Shown piece by piece: positions 59,826 to 64,000 of a stretch of 64,000 bases of DNA (position 1 is its first letter; every line of letters begins with the position of its first letter). The notes below the pieces were generated by a model, which ran no database searches, was not told where the DNA came from, and was given only the letters and a program-made list of their open reading frames with translations. Location: the NCBI GenBank assembly GCA_037783545.1, contig JBBELK010000815.1, positions 1-64,000 on the forward strand, in the 5' to 3' direction. The translations under genes were made by a program, and so were the position numbers. This DNA comes from Henricia sp. BOLD:AAB3569 (lineage: Eukaryota; Echinodermata; Asteroidea; Spinulosida; Echinasteridae).

Positions 59826-60815
59826 ATGCCTGCAAAGGCGTATCAGTTTGCTCGGCCCCGCGTCGTTGAGGTAAAACTTGATGGCAAGTCGGGGTCGGGC
59901 GAGTGCTTTAAAGTCCTCCGTGAGGTCGGGGTAGTACCCAAAGACCACATGGAGGCCTTGCAACCTTTGCCGGGCGGGAAATTTGAAATTTGTTTCAAGT
60001 CTCCTGCCCTAGCTCGCAGATTTGAGCCGGTGTTGACCCAGCGCCGTGGGGTTGAGGTCACGTCCTCGAGCTCCCTGACGCTGGTCACCATCAAATATGT
60101 TGAGGTAGACCTGGACGATAATATCGTCCGGTCGATCCTCTCCCGCTTTGGGAGGGTGCATAAGGGTAGGTTTCAGACCTACCCTGATGAGCCCTCCGTG
60201 TTTAACGGCACCCGGCAATATTTAATGTCGGGTGTCAAGTCCATCCCCTCGGTTCTCCGTATTGGGAACCGCAACGCGTGGGTCGGCCATCAGGGTCAGA
60301 CCCGCACGTGCGCCCGATGCGGGGATCCTGGGCACATGTCTAAGGATTGTAGCACCACCCGGTGCTACAAATGCTTGGAGGTTGGGCACTCGGTTTCCGA
60401 GTGTCCAAACCATGTTCGCTGCACTTTTTGCGAGGAGGAGGGGCACAGTTTCCAGCGGTGCCCCAAGTCCTACGCAAACAAGGTGAATCCCACCAAACGG
60501 TGGGCGGATGTTGTGGGGCAGAATTCCCCTGCCCCTCGCCCTCGGCCCATGGCCGAGGAACCAGCCGAGGTTCCGGCCCAGGCGGGTTCCGAGGCCAAGA
60601 CCGAGGGGGTTGTTAACCCTCCTCCCCGTAGCACCCAAGAGGAGCAAATTTTCGGGGAGGAGGTGTCTTTTTCGTCAGGGTCGTCTGGCTCAGACACCAT
60701 TGGGGACACCGCCGAAGGCGGTGCCCCTGAACCCCGTCGGGCACCGTGTTTCGGGTGCCACGAAACGATTTACCCCCGTCGAGGGGTTGTCGCAGTGGAA
60801 ATGTTTCCACTGTGA
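59826..60815 (+). CDS. LINE-B ORF1, N-terminal frame (zinc-knuckle protein)
   Basis: 329 aa from ATG 59,826 to the stop at 60,813-60,815. The element-RNA-binding protein counterpart of LINE-A ORF1. Two probable small RNA-binding folds occupy about 10-155. Three CCHC knuckles are at residues 162-175, 180-193 and 199-212, followed by a proline- and glutamate-rich linker. The last residues after CFGCHETIYPRRG look like the product of a frame slip: the +1 frame carries on with more cysteine pairs. An in-frame GTG upstream (59,784) was not taken as the start. The frame break lies somewhere in 60,770-60,790, most simply at GGGG 60,783-60,786. Confidence 0.82.
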   Translation: MPAKAYQFARPRVVEVKLDGKSGSGECFKVLREVGVVPKDHMEALQPLPGGKFEICFKSPALARRFEPVLTQRRGVEVTSSSSLTLVTIKYVEVDLDDNIVRSILSRFGRVHKGRFQTYPDEPSVFNGTRQYLMSGVKSIPSVLRIGNRNAWVGHQGQTRTCARCGDPGHMSKDCSTTRCYKCLEVGHSVSECPNHVRCTFCEEEGHSFQRCPKSYANKVNPTKRWADVVGQNSPAPRPRPMAEEPAEVPAQAGSEAKTEGVVNPPPRSTQEEQIFGEEVSFSSGSSGSDTIGDTAEGGAPEPRRAPCFGCHETIYPRRGVVAVEMFPL

Positions 60816-61335
60816 CAATGCCCACGATGGGGAGATTTTGTCTTTGGTCGGTTGCGCGGCCTGCACCGGCGTGAACAAAATACCAGTTTTGGTCTGCGAG
60901 CGCGCCGCGTGTCGGGCCGAAGCGACCGATCAGGTCAACCCTTACGTGAAGGCCGAGGGCAAGAAGAGGAAGAAGAGAAAGGGGAAGAGGCTGCGATGCC
61001 TCTCCTCTGACTCCGACTCCCCTTCGTCCTCTGCGGTGACACCCCAGAAGCGTCCCGCTTTTGGAGGACACCGCAAGTCTTCTGTTCCCCTGGACTTGGA
61101 GTCCGAGGGGGCGGGTAAGAGGGACTCTCCTCCCTCGAGGCAGTCCCCCCGGAACAAGGCTGGCCCCTCGGTTGCTGAGGGACCCTGCCTCTCTGAGTCC
61201 ACGTCTGCCAGCGAGCGGGATATGTTGTCCGAGGACGAGGACAAGTTCATGTCCTCGTCCGAAGGTCAGGCATCTCCCGCTCCCAGTGATCCTTGGGGAC
61301 CTTTCGTTTCCGGAAGTGTCTCCTCGGAGGTTTAA
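60787..61335 (+). pseudogene. LINE-B ORF1, C-terminal part in +1 frame
   Basis: About 182 codons open to TAA at 61,333-61,335, with no good start of their own, read most sensibly as the rest of ORF1 after a one-base slip. The segment begins with WKCFHC, then CAAC and CERAAC. Together with CFGC just upstream in the other frame this makes a cysteine-rich, probably zinc-binding module. A lysine/arginine-rich run (around 60,955-60,995, like a nuclear localisation signal) and a long serine/acidic region ending SEDEDKF...SSSEG follow. LINE-A ORF1 has no equivalent cysteine module. It could be a true programmed shift, a mutation in this copy or a consensus error; I favour mutation or error. Confidence 0.65.
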
Positions 61336-61349
61336 TTTTCAACGCAATC

Positions 61350-62510
61350 ATGGTTTCTGTCCTTTCACTAAATGTGAATGGTATGCGCGACCCCGCGAAG
61401 CGCAGACGCGTTTTTGAACTCTGTCGAGGTTATGGCATTTCCTGTCTTCAGGAGTGTCATATCTCGTCAGAGTCTGATTTAGCTTCTTGGCGGGCGGAAT
61501 GGAAGGGGAGGATGTTTGCCAGTTTCGGCACATCCTCCTCATGCGGCACTGTCGTCCTTCTTCCCGCCAAAAGTCCTTTTGTTTTTTCCAACCCTTCCTT
61601 CGATACCGAGGGAAGAGTTGTTTCTGGTAATTTAAGTTTCTCTGGGGGAGGTCCGGGTGTGCGCCTGTGCGCAATTTACGCCCCTACCAATCCCAGAACA
61701 CGCTGCACCTTCTTTGCGGGGTTGTCGTCATTTCTGACGGGTAACTTCCCTGTCATTTTGGCAGGGGATTTTAATTGTGTTTTTGATATTGATTTAGATC
61801 GTCGAGGTTCGAATACCACGTCCTGTGGTATTGGGTCCAAAGACCTCGGCGATATCCTTTCGAATTTTTCATTGAGCGATTGTTGGAGATCCCTCAACCC
61901 GTCAGAAATATCATTCACATGGCGTAATGCGGCAAACACGGTGTCGAGCCGGTTGGACCGTTTTTACGCGTCCGACTCGGTCGGTGTCGTGTCTTGTGTG
62001 CATTCGCCGTGTGTGTTCAGTGACCATGATTGCGTTGTTCTTCGTTTTTCTCCCCCTGAGAGGATCGGCGTTGGTAGAGGCTACTGGAAATGTAACGTTT
62101 CCGTCCTCTCTGACGCCGATTTTCAAAGGGATTTTCGGGTGACTTATGCGGGCTGGCAGACTCTCAAGGAGGGGTTCGATGATGAGCTCCTCTGGTGGGA
62201 GGAAGTCAAGTCCCGCATCAAGCGTTTTATTATTTCTTTTTGTTGTCGTCGTTCGAGACGGAAGCGGCGACGGAGGGAGGTTATAATGGCCTCTCTTCGT
62301 TCCGTCGTTTCCGAATTGAACGCCGGGAGGTCTGACTCTGTCATTCTCTCCCGGTATGACGACCTTTCTAATCAGTTGCAAGAGCTGGACGACCTCGAAG
62401 CGGAGGGGGCCCGGATCCGTTCTCGGGTCCGGGACCTCGAGGAAGGGGAGAGGCCGTCCAAGCTTTTTTTTTCAGTTGGAGACCTCCCAGGCTCTGAGGA
62501 AAATTATTAG
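61350..62510 (+). CDS. LINE-B ORF2, endonuclease part up to frameshift
   Basis: 386 codons from ATG 61,350, 14 bp after the ORF1 stop; an in-frame ATG at 61,293 would overlap ORF1 and is less likely. Endonuclease domain with SLNVNG (N8), QECH, YAPT, GDFN (D140), SRLDRFY and SDHD (224-227), so the catalytic set is complete. A basic helix-rich linker (RRSRRKRRRREV) follows, as in L1/Tx1 ORF2. The frame is lost at the nine-T run 62,464-62,472: after it the annotated frame reads about a dozen unrelated residues to TAG at 62,508-62,510, while the next frame continues with the expected linker. With one T fewer the two would be joined. Confidence 0.85.
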   Translation: MVSVLSLNVNGMRDPAKRRRVFELCRGYGISCLQECHISSESDLASWRAEWKGRMFASFGTSSSCGTVVLLPAKSPFVFSNPSFDTEGRVVSGNLSFSGGGPGVRLCAIYAPTNPRTRCTFFAGLSSFLTGNFPVILAGDFNCVFDIDLDRRGSNTTSCGIGSKDLGDILSNFSLSDCWRSLNPSEISFTWRNAANTVSSRLDRFYASDSVGVVSCVHSPCVFSDHDCVVLRFSPPERIGVGRGYWKCNVSVLSDADFQRDFRVTYAGWQTLKEGFDDELLWWEEVKSRIKRFIISFCCRRSRRKRRRREVIMASLRSVVSELNAGRSDSVILSRYDDLSNQLQELDDLEAEGARIRSRVRDLEEGERPSKLFFSVGDLPGSEENY

Positions 62511-64000
62511 TTCTGTTCGGTCCCCGAATGGCGACATCGTGTCGTCCTCCGAGGACATCTGTTCTGTTTATAGAGATTTTTATCAAGATCTCTATACCGA
62601 AGAGCCTGTGGAGGTTGACCTTCAACCTCCTTTTTTACGTTCTGTCTCATCAGTTTTGGATGAAGAGAGTCGCGCCGACATGGACAGACCTCTCGATCTG
62701 TCCGAGCTCGGTGCGGTTTTGTTTACTTTGGCCAACGGTAAGACCCCAGGGTCGGATGGCCTGCCCAAGGAGTTCTACGTGAGCTTCTGGGATTTGGTCG
62801 GTCCCGATCTGATGGGTGTCTTCCGTTGTGCTTTTAATTTGTATTCTTTGGGTGATTCCCAACGTTTGGGAATCATCACTTTGTTGGAGAAAGGTGGGGA
62901 TCCGCTTGATCCTCGGAACAGGCGCCCCATCTCTCTTCTAAATGTGGATTACAAGATCCTGTCGAAGGCCTTGTGCCTTCGCCTCGGTCAAGTTTTGCCC
63001 GACATTGTCGGGCCGTTTCAAACTTGCGGCGTCAAGGGGAGGTCCATCCATGACAATATCAGGCTCCTCCGGGACCTGGTGGAGTATGTGGATGGAAGGA
63101 ACCTTGACTGCCTGCTTATATCGCTTGACCAGCAGAAGGCCTTCGACAGGGTCAACTGGGATTTTTTGTTCAAGGTCCTCAACCAATTTGGTTTCGGACC
63201 TAATTTTAGGCGCTGGGTTAGTCTGTTATATACGGACGTATCCAGTGCCGTTTTAGTTAACGGGATCGTTTCCGACCCCTTTTTCGTTACGAGGGGAGTC
63301 CGTCAGGGCTGCCCTCTTTCGCCATTACTTTACGTTCTTTTCGTTGAGCCATTCGCCCAACACGTTTTGAAAGATGGCCGCCTGGCGGGCTTGACACTTC
63401 CCGGGGCCGATGGCCTGCAATGCAAGGTACTGCAATATGCAGACGATACCACCTGCATTGTCAGGGACGTCGCGTCCGCCGGACGGCTATTCGCTACCAT
63501 TGATGGTTTTTCGCGGGCGAGTGGCTCGCGCCTTAATTTTGCCAAGACCAAGGGTCTTGTTTTGGGCTCATGGCCTTCCTGCCTGCCCGATCTGGTCCCC
63601 ATTCAGTGGACCTCCGACCCCATTAAGATCAACGGGGTGTGGGTGGGCAGGGGGGACATGGGCCTACGCAACTGGAAGGAGCGCCTCCCCAACCTCAAGT
63701 CCTGCTTGGACATGTGGAAGGCGAGGACGCTCTCTCTTTTGGGCAAGGTGCTGATAGTCAACACCCTTGCCCTTTCTATGTTGTTTTATTTGGCCCCGGT
63801 TTATCAGCTCCCGCCTTCGGTGGAGCGAGCCGTGAACCGGGCCATCTTTTCTTTTATCTGGTCGGGCAAGGCCGAGCTCGTTCGGAGGTCGGTTCTCGTC
63901 CGTCCGCTTTCAGAAGGTGGCCTTGCGGTCACCAATTTTCGTCATAAGTGTGATGCTCTTTTTGTTCGTGGGGTACGGGCCTTATTGGGTGGCGACGGTC
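62473..64000 (+). CDS. LINE-B ORF2, reverse transcriptase part (runs off window)
   Basis: 509 codons open from the T-run to the window end, in the frame starting at 62,473. It contains GKTPGSDG, NRRPISLLNVDYK (the usual NWRP tryptophan is arginine), SLDQQKAFDRVNW with its aspartate at 63,127-63,129, RGVRQGCPLSPLLY, and YADD at 63,436-63,447, followed by the thumb-like IWSGK and PLSEGGL. The order and wording match LINE-A ORF2 closely. Catalytic aspartates are intact, so damage in this copy is limited to the homopolymer frame breaks and perhaps the W to R change. The C-terminal Cys/His motif and 3' UTR lie outside. No own start is expected; it is the continuation of the frame beginning at 61,350. 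Confidence 0.88.

Larger units (their letters stand above)
59154..64000 (+). mobile_element. LINE-B: second Tx1-like LINE, 3' part outside window
   Basis: Starts directly after satellite GATTTTGGTC, the same monomer position and orientation as LINE-A. It has a 672-bp leader, ORF1 with three CCHC knuckles and a frameshifted cysteine-rich extension, and ORF2 with endonuclease and reverse transcriptase. It is clearly a different family from LINE-A: coding sequence is richer in G and C, the ORF1 C-terminus differs, and about half the residues agree in the RT core. Two single-base frame breaks sit in homopolymers (GGGG at 60,783-60,786; nine T at 62,464-62,472), so either this copy is defective or the consensus has homopolymer errors. 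Its 3' end and right duplication lie beyond 64,000. Confidence 0.9.

Overview
The window is eukaryotic, almost certainly metazoan, repetitive DNA. Nearly all of it is one tandem satellite array with a 296-bp monomer (roughly 180 copies). It runs off the left edge and is interrupted by a complete LINE retrotransposon, five copies of a tRNA-derived SINE and the start of a second LINE. No host gene, rRNA gene, functional tRNA gene or CRISPR array was found. The host cannot be named from the sequence. Tx1-like LINEs, a Pol III SINE with a (CAA)n tail and a higher-order satellite fit an animal genome, perhaps an invertebrate or basal chordate, in a centromeric, pericentromeric or other heterochromatic block.

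Layout: 1-19,930 is satellite full of single-base insertions and deletions, which looks like unpolished long-read consensus. 19,931-29,567 is the same satellite with clean monomers. 29,568-34,743 is LINE-A, with intact ORF1 (three CCHC knuckles) and ORF2 (endonuclease plus reverse transcriptase), bounded by an 11-bp target-site duplication. 34,744-59,153 is satellite again, carrying five 287-bp SINE copies at 35,601, 36,480, 45,349, 46,819 and 47,902, all in one monomer position. 59,154-64,000 is LINE-B, a different and more GC-rich family of the same group. It has a 672-bp leader with a chain of hairpins, an ORF1 with one frameshift, and an ORF2 with one frameshift that leaves the window before its end.

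Main point: LINE-A and LINE-B differ in sequence but join the satellite at the same nucleotide of the 296-bp monomer (within one base) and in the same orientation. Tx1-group LINEs are known for sequence-specific integration, so the satellite is probably the dedicated target of this lineage. The SINE differs: its five copies share one site because one SINE-bearing satellite block was amplified. Shared marker mutations show nested higher-order duplications of about 6, 8, 12-14 and 39 monomers. LINE-A is not copied with these blocks, so it probably arrived later.
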